DNA of 64,000 nt from Krasilnikovozyma curviuscula (taxonomy: Eukaryota > Basidiomycota > Tremellomycetes > Cystofilobasidiales > Mrakiaceae), in contig MVAQ01000001.1 of the NCBI GenBank assembly GCA_014825775.1, forward strand, positions 124,001 to 188,000, in the 5' to 3' direction. This document shows, piece by piece, positions 1 through 11,219 of the stretch (its first letter is position 1; each line of letters starts with the position of its first letter). Both the position numbers and the translations under genes were made by a program. The notes under the pieces were generated by a model, which was not told the origin of the DNA, made no database searches, and was given only the letters and a program-made list of their open reading frames with translations.

Positions 1-1846
1 CTTACAATTTACCAGAATCAGAACTGTCAATCACAGCAATGACCTCACTGCTTATTCCACTTCCGAAAAACTTCCCGAGCTCAGTTTCAGCAGCGGTAGC
101 GTTTTCAGGACTGCCAGCAAGAGCTTTCTCTAATCCTTCGATCCACCTCTTCATCACCACCGCACTGACACCACCCTCATGAGAGACCCAAACGACATCA
201 TCATACAGCGGATCGATTAACATTTTTGGCAAAGACAGTGATGCTGGCGGTGATGATGGCAGACCGCTGGCGCAAAGTTGGATGGTTTCGTACACAATCA
301 AGACTGGATTCGACTCAATCGTCTCGCTTCGTGAGACCCATAAAGGTTCGAGCTTCTCCAGTTCCAACATGAGAGTGAGCTTTCCTGAAGATCTGAGGAC
401 ACCGATGATATTTGGGAAGGGTTGTGTTGCTGATGATATGGTTGAGTTGTCGGATGTGTGTTCAATCAGGAACACGTCGCAGACTGCGTCATCCTCATCT
501 TGTTCGTCGTACTCGGGAGAAGGCTGTAAGAGACAAGGTCCTTGGACTAGGACTTGTTTTTTTCCTCCTCCAAGCGTTGGCGGCGGTGAGATTCTGATGA
601 GAGTATCGGACTCGACAACTTCCATCTCCGCAGAGCGCAGCCGGAGGTCTTCGGTCACAAATTTCATGAGAGAGTCGGTATAAAGTTTCTGGAGCGCATA
701 GCGAGGGCCAAGTTCGTGCGATGCTGATAGCGACAGCTTCGATTGGGTGAAGAGAGATAGTGCTGATATGTGTGATTGAGGGATAGATCTGCAACGGTGG
801 AAGTATCCCAATCAGCAACTTTAGTAGTTACACTTTTGACGTCGAAAGTTTCGGTCCTACTCACGAATCAAAAGGCAAGAAAGGACACAATCCCCAAACG
901 TCTCCATTTCCACACACAATGTACAAGCTCAATAGACTCCAGTCTCCTTTCCCCTTTCCTACGCAGAGTCCAACTGCTTCGTCTTCACCCTGTTCTACTG
1001 CTTGGAATCCTCCTCCTTTACCACTACTAGCAGCGGCTGATGTGGGAAGAATAGGTATAGTCTGAAGCGCCTCGATCGATTGCTCCATTGGGTTATATTC
1101 TCGTATGATTCCGTCGAGTGTGAGAACGAGGAGAGATAAGGAGTCGGTTCCCAGTGGGTGGAAAAGGACTTTGGAGATCGGTGAAGACCCTGGTGAGTGG
1201 TTAAAAGGCGAAATTGGAACGGATCTTGAACAGACGCAGGGCGAACCACCGAGTCAGCTTTGTATAGCTCAAAGAGAATCATCACATCAGATATCAGTTT
1301 TACTCACTTGACTTCAATTCCACGTCCACCGGTAGAAGACCTTCCTCCAGTCCACCCAATGTTACTCGCCCAGCCTTTCCTAGGTAAAAACAGTACTACC
1401 AGCTGATGTGTTCCAACACAAGCCAGCAGCTTTCCAGTCTCATTGAGAACAATATCTACGATTGGAAACGTGAGATGGTGGGACAATAGCACCTTGTACG
1501 ATGGTTTTGAAGTGAGGTTGTTGGCAGTGGATGAAGAGGACGAGGATTTGATCTCTCCCAGTGAACAAATGCGAACTTCTGAGTCTACCGTCAGGATGAG
1601 ATCATTTCCTCTGATCAACATCTGCTGGTGTGGAAGAGCCGACGATGAAGGTGTACTTGATTTCTTCCCATTTCGTTTTGAAGGTGTCGACGATTTCAAG
1701 TCAGTGAATGAGATATCTGTGAAGTCTTCGTGGTCATCTACTGAGCTGAAAGTGGTTATTGATGGTGTGAATATGGGATGGTCTGACAGTGCGTCGAGGA
1801 AGGAGGAGGAGGCTGAAAAGGAGGAGGATGGGCCAGGTTTATCCAT
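1..1846 (-). CDS. NUP82: Nucleoporin NUP82/NUP88-like, C-terminus cut by window edge
   Basis: Nuclear pore component of the cytoplasmic-face Nup82/Nup88 family, needed for mRNA export. The start Met is at 1844-1846. The first exon gives a Ser-rich leader, then the start of a beta-propeller (NDLILTVDSEVRICSLGEIK; later IVDIVLNETGKLLACVGTHQ). After an intron at about 1317, the reading resumes with HPLGTDSLSLLVLTLDGIIR and EYNPMEQSIEALQTI near 1170-1060. The third large exon (about 740-1) carries DPLYDDVVWVSHEGGVSAVV, a typical Nup88 propeller segment. The gene runs off the left end, so the coiled-coil C-terminus is missing. Assignment rests on recognising the blade motifs and is fairly secure; the Nup82 versus Nup88 name is only a naming choice. 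Confidence 0.85.
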
Positions 1847-2248
1847 CCTGGCTGAGAACGAGGGAGTTGAAGCAGGCTCAGATCAACAAGAGGCTATTCG
1901 TGGCTACTGCCAGGAAGGTATCCACCTGATAGACCTAATTTGGATGATCAGATGGGCTGAAGCAGGGCGAATAGCTCTGGTACGACTGGATTGAGAAAAC
2001 TCAAAGTCGAAATGCTGCTTGGAGAGAACCAATTTCTACAAACAGACCAGCCAGAAGGTCAGAAGGCTGCTCAGATACTCCTCCCACTTAAAAAATAGCA
2101 GTATATTTACCCACAACAAGGTTTCTGAAAATTAAAGAAGAAGCAGGTCGAGAGCAGGAACTGCGACAACACAAGGCAAAGCGGCGTGATGCTCCCTGTC
2201 TCTTCGGTTTTTTCATGGTAAACAACTTTCACCCTTTGAAGATTATAT

Positions 2249-2428
2249 CTAATGATCCCAGGGCGGATCCGTTGACGTTCGTCGGACCTCAGTGTTCCAA
2301 AGCTGAAACTCAACGCGATGGCGCTGCTCCATATCGTCTTCGTTGCTGATAGCACAAAAGAGAACAAACCCGTTGGTTGGACTTTCTTTCTTTTGTGTGG
2401 AGAAACACCCACAATGAATTTTGCTCAT
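2249..2428 (-). CDS. Possible small ORF (59 aa), unrecognised
   Basis: An ATG-to-TAG frame reading MSKIHCGCFSTQ... to ...NTEVRRTSTDPPWDH. Its middle part (FVLFCAISNEDDMEQRHRVE) looks more protein-like than random translation, with mixed polar and hydrophobic residues and few rare runs. A GT after the NTE codons could be a splice donor, so this may be the first exon of a small split gene reaching towards 2100. I do not recognise a family. It could equally be a chance frame. Confidence 0.22.
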   Translation of the reverse strand: MSKIHCGCFSTQKKESPTNGFVLFCAISNEDDMEQRHRVEFQLWNTEVRRTSTDPPWDH

Positions 2429-3349
2429 CGCGAATCAAAGGCGTTAACCGAAATTACACAAACTTGTTTACGAATTGCCGAAACGTATTGTTCAGCGCTT
2501 GTAAATCGTTGAATTGGCATCTACAGATCAAATGAGCTAGGATGACCACATCAAGATTTCAGAATAGAATGTCTGGGATAGGTCCAGATGTAGCGTCACC
2601 AGCATCTTTCCAACCGAGCATTCCATCTCTCCTCTACATCCTTCATTGAAGAAGACTCTTCTCTGTTGTAGGAAAGACGAACGACTGAAAGGCGTGCTAT
2701 ATATCATAGACGATAAGATGAGCTGGACGAGTCGAGGCTGAGCTGGAACGTTGCTTGGAGGATGGCGGCAGTCCAATCACAACAACAGTAGACTAATACA
2801 CACCCACCACAATAAAAATAGAGCGCGACGAAGAAGTTCAGCTTGTGATGCTTGATTCAAATTTAGGTATAAATTCAAACGAGTCTCGTGGGTCTGAGCA
2901 GATGCAGACAGAGAAGATACTCAGGGTATTGGCGGAAAATCAGGAGCAAACGATGTTGTCGGAAGTGGCACGATATAACTCAACGAAGTTATTCTATTCA
3001 ATCCTTGAGATTGATTTCATTTCTGGAGATTCAGACGGTCTGAACAAGCTATTGACGATCAACATCTTATGCCTGCCCTCATACTCGAGAGATGCTTGCA
3101 GTCCGAACCAAGTGCCTGCCAGCCGCGCGCCCAGCTGTCCTTTTCCCTTAAGTTCACGTTTGATTTCCTTCGCAACCTCAACGAGAACTAATCAGCTCAG
3201 ATCTTGTGACGTTATTCCAAAAATCTCACCAGAGTAGGACTCTGTTCATAATTTGTCAAAAAATGGTCGAGTGAATGACGAGGGAAGCATCGAGAAGCTC
3301 GTCTGACTGTCCTTCCAACCATTATAAACTCAAATTAGCCAACGTACCT

Positions 3350-3433
3350 GTAAGCATTTGTTTCAGTGGTTTTCATAATATTCCATGTTTTCTTGAGCTA
3401 ACTGATCCTTTTTGTGCTTGAAAATCCGTTCAG
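3350..3433 (+). other. Likely 5'-UTR intron of MBF1
   Basis: A donor 'gtaagc', a branch-point-like 'ctaactgat' and an acceptor 'cgttcag' lie in order upstream of the MBF1 ATG, which suggests a spliced leader. Nothing in it is coding. The call is inferred from splice signals only. Confidence 0.5.
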
Positions 3434-3478
3434 TACTTCCTCTTTTCTTCCACAACCACCAAGTCAATTACTAGAAAG

Positions 3479-4252
3479 ATGTCAGACTGGGATTCCGTCA
3501 CTGTTATCGGAAACAAGGTACATTGCTCTTATCCTGGCGTTTATCTATTATTCCTTCCGTACTTATACCTGTCTGTGTTCCAGGGCCGTCGTCCAGCAGT
3601 TGCCAAATCAGAGTCTGCTGTGAACGCCGCTCGACGATCAGGTGTCGGTATCGAGACGGCCTCGAAAGGTGCTTCCAATAAAGGTCACTCCGGACCAGAC
3701 CATGCCAGAATAGCTGCTTTGGACAGGTCAGTTCGTTCATCTGAGCGTCAGATGGAATCGTCCTCCCCCCTCCACGCTTCCGCCAGAACGCTGACTTTGA
3801 CTCATCATTGTTTCTGGCGAACATTCATCAGAGACGACGAAGCTAAGCCACCGGCGAAAGTGAACGCATCTGTCGGAGTTGCCATGGCCAAGGCACGAAT
3901 GGAAAAGAAAAACCCAGACGGAAAGAGCATGACTCAAAAAGACCTGGCATTCAAGGTCAATGAGAGTGCTACCGTCATTCAGGAATACGAATCTGGCAAA
4001 GCCAGTACGTATTATTCTTCTTTTATTGGCTTGGTCCCTGTGGACTAGTCTCTCCATTTTTTTTCCACAGTCGAAAAGCATTGGTCGTCTGACGTCAACT
4101 TTTTTTTTCTTGATCTTCCTACTTGCATTCTCCCTCCTCCAGTTCCTAATCCACAAACTCTTGCGAAACTCGAGCGAGCTCTCGGTGTCAAGCTCAGAGG
4201 TGACCCTGCGCTTATCGGTACACCACTTGCCAAGCCAGGAGGAAAGAAGTAA
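3479..4252 (+). CDS. MBF1: Multiprotein-bridging factor 1
   Basis: Transcriptional coactivator that bridges TBP and bZIP activators; in yeast it also promotes frame maintenance on stalled ribosomes. Four exons were resolved: 3479-3517, 3584-3726, 3832-4014 and 4143-4252. Spliced protein starts MSDWDSVTVIGNK, then the N-terminal MBF1 region (GRRPAVAKSESAVNAARR), then the helix-turn-helix cro/C1 domain (MTQKDLAFKVNESATVIQEY), and ends ...LGVKLRGDPALIGTPLAKPG GKK. Length of about 150 residues matches the family. All splice phases close without gaps, so start and stop are firm. It converges on the proteasome gene PRE1. Confidence 0.97.
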
Positions 4253-4493
4253 AGAGATACATCAGCCTTGGAGAGTGTCGTTAGTGCCGTGTATGATTGA
4301 AGGGTCATCCATTGGACTGTTCTTATAGTCTGTGTACGATTGTTTCAGTATGAGCCTCCAATGTCTCCATTGTCGCAAGGCTGAAAACCAGGGAACGTCA
4401 CTTGCCAGAAAGAAGCTTGCTACTGCGCAAAAGCAGGCCTGCTTAAGTTTACAATGCAAGGAATGAATACCGGAAGTTCTGGAAAGGGTTCGC

Positions 4494-5516
4494 CTAGAGA
4501 CTAATTTCTCCCAGCTCGATGTCATGCACACCGTCAGCATCAACCAGTCGGCATTTGATATCTCCCAAATCGACCGCAAGACCTGGTAACAACAGCATAC
4601 CAGCAGTCATGTCAGAAACTGAAGGAATCAAGCGAACGAGGGAACCAAAGACGATCATGGATGTGCACACTCACGTTTCTTCACTTCAGCGATTCCCTTC
4701 TTTAGAACCTCAATACCTTCCTCTTTATCCATATTCTCCTGCCAAAGGTTATCCCAGCAACTCAAAGCAAAATAACTGGCATATCCATGAGCAGCGTATT
4801 TCAACGTCGCCTTTGTGCCCAAATAATCGATCCAGTACAGGTGAGGCGAAGACGTCGGGAGGTCATAACCCGCAAGGAGCAGGTTGACGGAGTAAGGGTT
4901 TCGTGAACGGAGTGAGTCAGCTAATGATTTTCGGATCCAGGAGGAAGTTGGGTGAGGTCGTGGTGGGGCGTGGGATCTAGCAGAGGAATTCAAGCAATCG
5001 ACTTGTGTCAGTTGCAGCTTTCCACAGGTCGACGCTGGCAGCTCCGTCTCACCTCATGTGCTGAAGTCGAACGTTCCTCTCGACGAATTCTGCGAACTGC
5101 ACGGTGTCACCTAAAAAGAAGGAAAAGAAGAACGTTGCAACAAGTCAGTCAATCAGGTCTGTCCTGAGATGGACGATGCGTGTGCGTCTCGTTGGAATAT
5201 TCGTCGCCTTGAATCCAACATCTCCCCCTTATCAAGCACCATATACCCTTCCCGTTGCTTCTAAATTTCGTTATATTTTCATCGCGTGACAGCCAGCTCG
5301 GATAACCAAGAACAGCAACTACCTGCGACCCTCGCGCTTCAAGAGACTGTGGGATTCCAATTGCTCACCTGGTTCACCACTGTAAGCCATTACCATATGG
5401 CTGCTCAGCACCTTCATCTTGTCTTCATTCGACTTCATCTTGACTATTGATCGAGCTGCTGTTGCGTCTGAGGCGATCAGCACATAATCACCACCAACTA
5501 AAGCGAATGAACATTC
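4494..5516 (-). CDS. PRE1: 20S proteasome subunit beta type 2 (PRE1/PSMB2); start codon unresolved
   Basis: Non-catalytic beta-4 subunit of the 20S core (yeast Pre1, human PSMB2). Downstream of the putative start the translation reads ECSFALVGGDYVLIASDATA, then IVKMKSNEDKMKVLSSHMVM, DTVQFAEFVERNVRLQ, RNPYSVNLLLAGYD, YIDYLGTKATLKYAAHGYAS-like text, and a C-terminus ending DGVHDIELGEISL at the TAG at 4494-4496. This matches the family along its length. The oddity is the 5' end: the frame before ECSFAL runs back to tandem TAA codons with no ATG, and the nearest upstream ATG (5586-5588) does not join in phase through any GT..AG pair I can find. A very short first exon or a sequence error is likely, so the 5' limit given is the first family-like codon. 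Confidence 0.9.
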
Positions 5517-5588
5517 AGCTGCAAGAGGGAAGAACCAGTTAGCTTGGAGAGGAGGAGTTTGAGCTTATTAGTTGTAGAACTTGCCCAT

Positions 5589-5944
5589 TGTGTGAGACTA
5601 CTGGTTGAATAGAGGTTACTCGGTTAGATGGCTGATAGCTATGGGTCGAGGTGCGCTGAGCAGTTCCAGCGAGTGGCCGGAAATTGGGTTTCTTACAAAC
5701 TAACTCTGCAAAACGCAAAAGTTTTTGAAGACGGCAGGATTAGAAACGACAATGTGCTATTCACACATCTTTCCCACTGCTTCTGTTACTCAAAGCTGAG
5801 CTTCAATCAGCAAGGGAATGTATTGTTCTAACTCCCTGCCTCCAAGTACCTAAGTGGTAGTCCGGAAAACTTGAAACCCACTCTGCGAGGTCGCCAGTCC
5901 CTCCCATCGCTCAACGACCCATATCTCATTGGACGTTGCCCAAA
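5589..5944. promoter_or_regulatory. Divergent promoter interval PRE1 / IWS1
   Basis: About 350 nt separate the oppositely transcribed proteasome and elongation-factor genes. No open frame of interest and no clear TATA box were seen. It presumably serves both promoters and may hide a first exon of PRE1. Confidence 0.4.
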
Positions 5945-7798
5945 ATGTCACAGGAACCAGAGGTAAGATATCACTTAAAACCTTGTACTCCTGCTGAATG
6001 CCCTGCTTGTTCCCCTCTTTGAAACTGATCTTTCCCTCTTTCGTGGTCGCCATTCAGGATATGGATACGACTGGTGATATTGCAGACACTGGAAACGCAG
6101 TGTATGACGCTGTCTTTGGTAGAGACTCAGATTCGGATCTCTCAGATGATGATGATAACGAACAAGTTCAACGTGAGCAATTGTTCACTCGACAACTTCC
6201 GCTGTACCCTCTGTTCACACTTTCTCCTGTCCACCTTCGTCCCGTATAACCAGCACCACAGAAAAAGAAGCCACAGCGCGAATACCGTTCAGAAACACCA
6301 GAGCGAGCTGATCGTTCGCCCACTCCATCCTCAGGTCATTCACGTTCACCCACGCCAGTGTCTGAACCAGAGTCTGATGCATACGACGAAGATCACGGGG
6401 CTCGTACCAAGAGCAAAATCCCAAAATTCAAAAAAAAGCAAAGAAGCGAAGGTGAAGACGACGAGGCTGGTCAGGAGGGTGCCGGAGAAGGAGGGAGCAA
6501 AAAAAGGAAAAGAGCACCGACGAAGACGCGAAGCTCCAAAAGGGAGGAGAGAGGTCGTCAGGCTGAAGTTCAGGGTAGTGATGATGACGAACCAAGACGT
6601 GAAGAGTCTCCTGAGACTGGTATGTTTCCTTCTTGTGACCCGTCCTCTCATGGACTGAAGTGACTAAACGAGCTCGTGTTCAACATCTTTATTATCATAG
6701 CTCGTCGTCGAGCATTGGATGCCAAGTTCTCTCAGATCCTCAAGAATCCAAACAAAAGCGTCTCTCGTAGGGCCAAAAAGGGTGAAGAAGACGACTTGGA
6801 TCGAATCGCCGATGAAGAAGTCAAGGAGCTCAGAGACAGAATGATGAGGGCTGCAGATTACGACGTTAAGGCTATTGAAGAGCTCAGACCTGCAGATGCT
6901 AAACTCAAGATGTTACCGCTGGTTATGGCGCTCATGCAACAGTACGTACTGTTCGCTGTGCGAGACGTGACTGTAGAGTAATCTGCTGCTGACACTCTCA
7001 TTTCTGCTTCAACAACCCACCCCGGCTAGGGGACACATGAACCAAGCCATCATTGATAACAACTTCTTGGAGGCTGTCACCTACTGGTTGGAACCTCTTC
7101 CCAACAAAGAACTTCCTGCGCTCGATATCATCAACTCATTCGTCGACATTCTCCTCAAGGTATGTCTAACGACAACCTTAAACATGCTTTTAAATACTAG
7201 TTCTGACCTTTCGCTTACGTTTTTAGATGGACATCGACACTGAAGCACTAAAACAGTCTCGACTCGGACGAATCATTTTATTCTACACCAAGACGAAGCG
7301 AGCGACAACGCACGTCAAGCGACAAGCCGACAAACTCATCGCTCAATGGCAACGACCTATAACGAAACGTTCCGCGTCGTATCGTACCAAGTTCGTCAGC
7401 AAAGTCGGCACAGGGGAAGTTGCGGATGAAGGTGCAGGCGAGGAGGTGGATGATGCACCTATTGTCGAGAAGAGGAACTTGAAGGCTATCTTGAAGGAGG
7501 GAAGTCAGGGAGATGCTCCTAAGACTGGACCAGGAAGTAAACAGAACAGCAACAGAGGGCTTAGAATCCCTCAACCTGACGTTCGTTTTCCCTATTGTTT
7601 CTTGACAGTTTAGTTTCGCCCTACTGACACCTTTATCTTTCTCCGTAGTTCCGTACCTTCAATGTCGCACCCAATTCCCAAGAGACCAGAGAAAGTGCGT
7701 CAGCTCAAAGAGACCAGGAGAGAAGACAGAGAGACGCTGAAAGGTTGAGGAAAGTCAAGAGCACTTTGCTGGCTAGTAGAGCTGCCGAGAGGCTCTAA
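5945..7798 (+). CDS. IWS1: Transcription elongation factor IWS1/SPN1
   Basis: Partner of Spt6 on elongating RNA polymerase II. The first exon is only MSQEPE (5945-5962); exon 2 (6058-6172) and exon 3 join in phase to give an acidic, basic and Ser-rich N-terminal half (PPQKKKPQREYRSETPERAD; SEPESDAYDEDHGAR). The conserved TFIIS N-terminal (LW/TND-like) core follows: ALDAKFSQILKNPNKSVSRR, VKAIEELRPADAKLKMLPLV, NFLEAVTYWLEPLPNKELPA, LDIINSFVDILLKMDIDTEA, LKQSRLGRIILFYTKTKRAT. The short C-terminus ends ...LLASRAAERL. The architecture (long disordered N-terminus, helical core, short tail) matches the family. It converges on ISA1. Confidence 0.95.
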
Positions 7799-8064
7799 GG
7801 ATAATATGCAGCTGAAATATATGTAGTTGTACACTGTTAAAGGGAGAAGTAACGATTTATGTGTATGAACGAAACTGTCATTTGTCGCTTGTTGCTTGGT
7901 ACTTTGCAAGGTTGGAGAGACAGAAGTGATAGGCATAAATAGGCATTCATGGACGTAGTGCAAACACATGCAAGTCCATCTATCTACAGCTTGTTTGTGG
8001 TACAGGACGGGTGTGGATTATACCTGAATTTACATCCGAAGGCCTCTGAAGTCTAAGTGTCATT

Positions 8065-9255
8065 CTAGGCAGCAACGTTAAAAGACTCTCCACAGCCACA
8101 GGCATCCTGACCGACAGAAGGGTGATGAATGAAGCAGGCGAGCAGTACAAAGAGTTAGCAACGCGAAAGGAGAGAATGAGAGTTGAAGTCAATAAGGATT
8201 TCACAGATAAGCAAAAGCACATGGATATACGAATACTAACTTTGACATTAGGGTTGTGGAAGACAAACTTCGAACTAGGGGATGTTGAGGAAAAATTAAA
8301 GGAGAGAGAAATCAGTTAGTCATCATGACCTCCTACGAAACTTTCACCGATTAGAAGGCCCCTCGCCCTGCCAGAGAACAGTAACTTACCTCAACCTATC
8401 TTCCTTCCACTCCATTACACTCCCAATGATACTAATCAACGCTTTACTCTCAATCAACACCTTGACGCCGTCCTGTTCAACAATATCATCCCATCTACCC
8501 GGCTCGGAAACATACTCCAGGTGATAGCCCATTCCGGCACAACCTTTTGTTCGAACACCTATTCGCAACAGTGTGGGAGTTGGGGTTGAAGTGGTTGATG
8601 AGGCTGAGGAGGATGAAAAGGGGGACGAGGATGGTGGTGGGACGGTTGAGGAGGTGGGGTTGGCAAGCTCTCGGAGTCGCTCGACCGCAGAAGGAGTCTA
8701 CAAGAAAAGAATCATGAAAGAGAATGATTAATGTGACATACATTGAAGGCAGACTTCAACTTAGAAACTAGCTCGGAGAGCAGAGGTGGAGAGGTCCACA
8801 CTCGTCCCGCCGATTTACAAACTAGCATTCTCGGGATCGAGTATGAGAAAGCTCACCAGGGTAATAGCAGCCTTCCTAGCCCTGAGTCTATCACTAGGCC
8901 TCTTCTTTGTAACAACACTAGCGTTACTTTCCGACCCATCTTTGCCTACAGCCAGTTTGCTGGGCACCGGCGTGACCAATGAAGAGCTCGACGGCGAAAG
9001 GATTTCCTTCCCCTTTCCTTTCAAACTCAGGGTTATTGGTTTGGATGAAGGTGCTATCTGTTCTGGTGCTGGTGCTAGGGGAGGCTGGTTGTTGACCAAC
9101 TGGGCGAAGGGGAAGGACCTGAGGGGCTGAGACTGCGTTGCAGCAGAGTGTCGTGTGGTGGAAATGGACCTTCGACAAGAGTAACAAACGGAGGACGTTG
9201 ACGACGTTGAGCTGGATGAGATGGATCTCAGTATACTTCGAGTAGCGCTAGCCAT
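8065..9255 (-). CDS. ISA1: Mitochondrial iron-sulfur assembly protein ISA1 (ISCA1)
   Basis: A-type iron-sulfur scaffold or carrier needed in mitochondria for [4Fe-4S] cluster maturation. The N-terminus (MASATRSILRSISSSSTSST..., rich in Ser and Arg with few acids) looks like a mitochondrial presequence. A long fungal linker follows, then the HesB/IscA domain: ITLVSFLILDPENASLTPSA, LLRIGVRTKGCAGMGYHLEY, VKVLIESKALISIIGS, SKFVFHNPNVKDACGCGESF, NVAA-stop. All three cluster-ligand cysteines are present (one in TKGCAG, two in CGCGESF). The last intron (about 8112-8265) is longer than the rest. Human and yeast homologues end in the same CGCGESF motif, so the call is secure. Confidence 0.95.
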
Positions 9256-9529
9256 TGCGTTTGGGATCGTTGTGGTTCAGAGTCACAAATTTCGGACAGC
9301 AGTCGGTTGATTTTGTCAGCCCAGACGGGCGAGGAAAATGCGCCAATGAGAATTCGAGCATATCGCTTGTCTTGAACAGGCCCTTTCAGTTCACAGAACA
9401 TTAATCAGTGTACAAATGTTACCAAGGTACATAGAATAGCAACAGAATCGTGAATGCGGTCGTGGAAAGAGAAAAAACGGGGAAAATAACAATAATAATA
9501 AAAAAAGGCGGCAAAAGACAATGATAGAT

Positions 9530-10380
9530 CTAGGCGGTTGGTAGGTCAATGACTCCGTTGATGAAGATAATGCGCCCATTTGAAGCCTGTCGGCAGCACA
9601 ACGGTCAAAGTGTCAGTGTAATAGCGCAAGAGAGAGAACCAGCCTGTGCGCTGACTTACATTCTTGACATCCAGCACCTTGGCACCTCCCTCTTTAACAA
9701 CATAATCATCGCCATCCTTTACCAGAGTAACCTCAATATTTTCTCGTAAAGTCTTGAAAGGTCCCACAGAGTCCTCGTCCTCGACGTTAATAACTCGTCC
9801 CGGTACAATGTGACCAGACAGAAAGTCTTCCAGGCGCTTGTTGACAACCAAGTCCTGTTCCTGTGGGGTGATTCCAATTACTGTTGGAGTTTCTGGTGGG
9901 GATTGGTGTCTACATTGATGCAAGGAGGAGGTTAGTCTTGGGCTAGAGTATGAACAACCCTTTAAAGGTGAACTCACGGTTTACGAGGCAATGCAACGAT
10001 AGCAGAATTCACCGGGACGAGTAGAGTCATTGGACCAGGTTGAGTGAGAAGAATGTTCTGTGCCAAACAGTGAACAAGGGATCCATCGGGATGAAGGGGA
10101 AGGAGAACGAGGAATTCATTTGATAAAACCTTCCGTCAGTTTGCTACTTTGAATCCAAAACCCAACACTCGCTAAAGGTAGAGGTACTCACGACAGACTT
10201 CACCTCCCTAGCATAATCATACCAGATTTGGGCACGTCTCTCGACGGTCAGAATGTCAGACAGCAACAGGCTGTTCGAGGTTGACGAAGCAGCGTCATTC
10301 ATGAAGACCTGCTGCTTGGTAGCAAAGGCAACAGATGGGAGGACGAGAAGGGTAAAGACTTTGAGGGATGGAAATCTCAT
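9530..10380 (-). CDS. Secreted or vacuolar fasciclin (FAS1) domain protein
   Basis: Begins with a clear signal peptide (MRFPSLKVFTLLVLPSVAFA). After it come a region with LLLSDILTVERRAQIWYDYA and then FAS1 motifs: MTLLVPVNSAIVALPRKPHQ near residue 115, RLEDFLSGHIVPGRVINVED, and the typical domain end KNASNGRIIFINGVIDLPTA at the stop. FAS1 domains mediate adhesion or matrix contacts; the closest family I know is the single-domain fungal vacuolar or secreted type (yeast YDR262W-like). No GPI signal follows the domain, so the protein is probably soluble. Three introns are visible. Confidence 0.85.
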
Positions 10381-11219
10381 CTTGATCTGGGATTCGACTG
10401 GACGTTGGGATGAACCATAGCGTGCCCCGGTGGTGATAAGATAGGGAGCTCTACGAAGGTGTGACGCTGCGACTAAATGTCAGAGCCTTTTAATTACTGT
10501 GGGATCCGTCAAGGCTGAGCCTGCAAGAGGGCTCAGAATGAATGGAATGGAATGAATGATTCTAGACTAGAAAGATAGGGATGAATTCAGGTCAGTTCAG
10601 CTCAGCTGTAAGAAGCAGACAAATGATAGTTGGCTGCGAAGGTTGGCTGTCATTGCGCTGCCGACGTTTCTGCCCTGAACAGCATGGAATGGAAATATAT
10701 AGAGAGAAAAATTAAAACAACAGCTCATGATGTGGTCGAAGGTTTATATCGATGGCAGCCTGTCATCTTCACCTTCGCCCCGTTTCCTCGCAACCCCAGC
10801 GTTGCACGATTAGTTGTTGAGAGAATTGCCGTCGAATTACGAGCAGACTTCAGAAAGGATGCACGGCAATGATGATATTTCCGCTGCGAGCTGCAGTGTC
10901 GACGCCAGCAGCCTCGACTACCACTCATGTTGTTGCGGATGGCTGATGGCAAATGTAATACTAGCCTGCTTCCGGTTTCTCGTTCTCCGCTTCATGAGCT
11001 GGTCGTATTCCTGGCTGGAAATTGAGGTGAATCAAGTTGCCGGAGGAGGTAGGTTAGATTGAGATTCCTTTGTCATTGCTTGGAGTTTTCGCCTCCGGCA
11101 CCGAGGACAGCATCTCGCCTTGTCAAAACTGAGGTATAAGAGTGATGCATACAATTATGCAGTGCGGATATTGTGACCCAGAAGTAACACTGCCGAAAGA
11201 CCACCAATAAGCCAAAAGA
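10381..11219. other. Intergenic, about 840 nt, no gene seen
   Basis: Lies between the fasciclin gene promoter and the 3' end of DSC3. It contains an imperfect GGAAT/GAAT-rich stretch near 10530-10560 and short chance open frames on both strands without recognisable motifs. No RNA gene was seen. Confidence 0.4.

Larger units (their letters stand above)
1847..3478. other. Unassigned 1.6 kb interval between NUP82 and MBF1
   Basis: No gene here is convincing. It should hold the NUP82 promoter on the left and the MBF1 promoter and leader on the right. Two short open frames are visible: a minus-strand 59-codon frame at 2249-2428 and a plus-strand frame from the ATG at 2848 to 3237 (129 codons, no recognisable domain). 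A TATA-like 'attataaa' lies at 3321-3328. No tRNA or repeat was seen. Confidence 0.5.

Noticed and set aside
2848..3237. Plus-strand 129-codon frame ahead of MBF1
   Set aside because: No motif, no splice-site support, and composition that looks like non-coding sequence.
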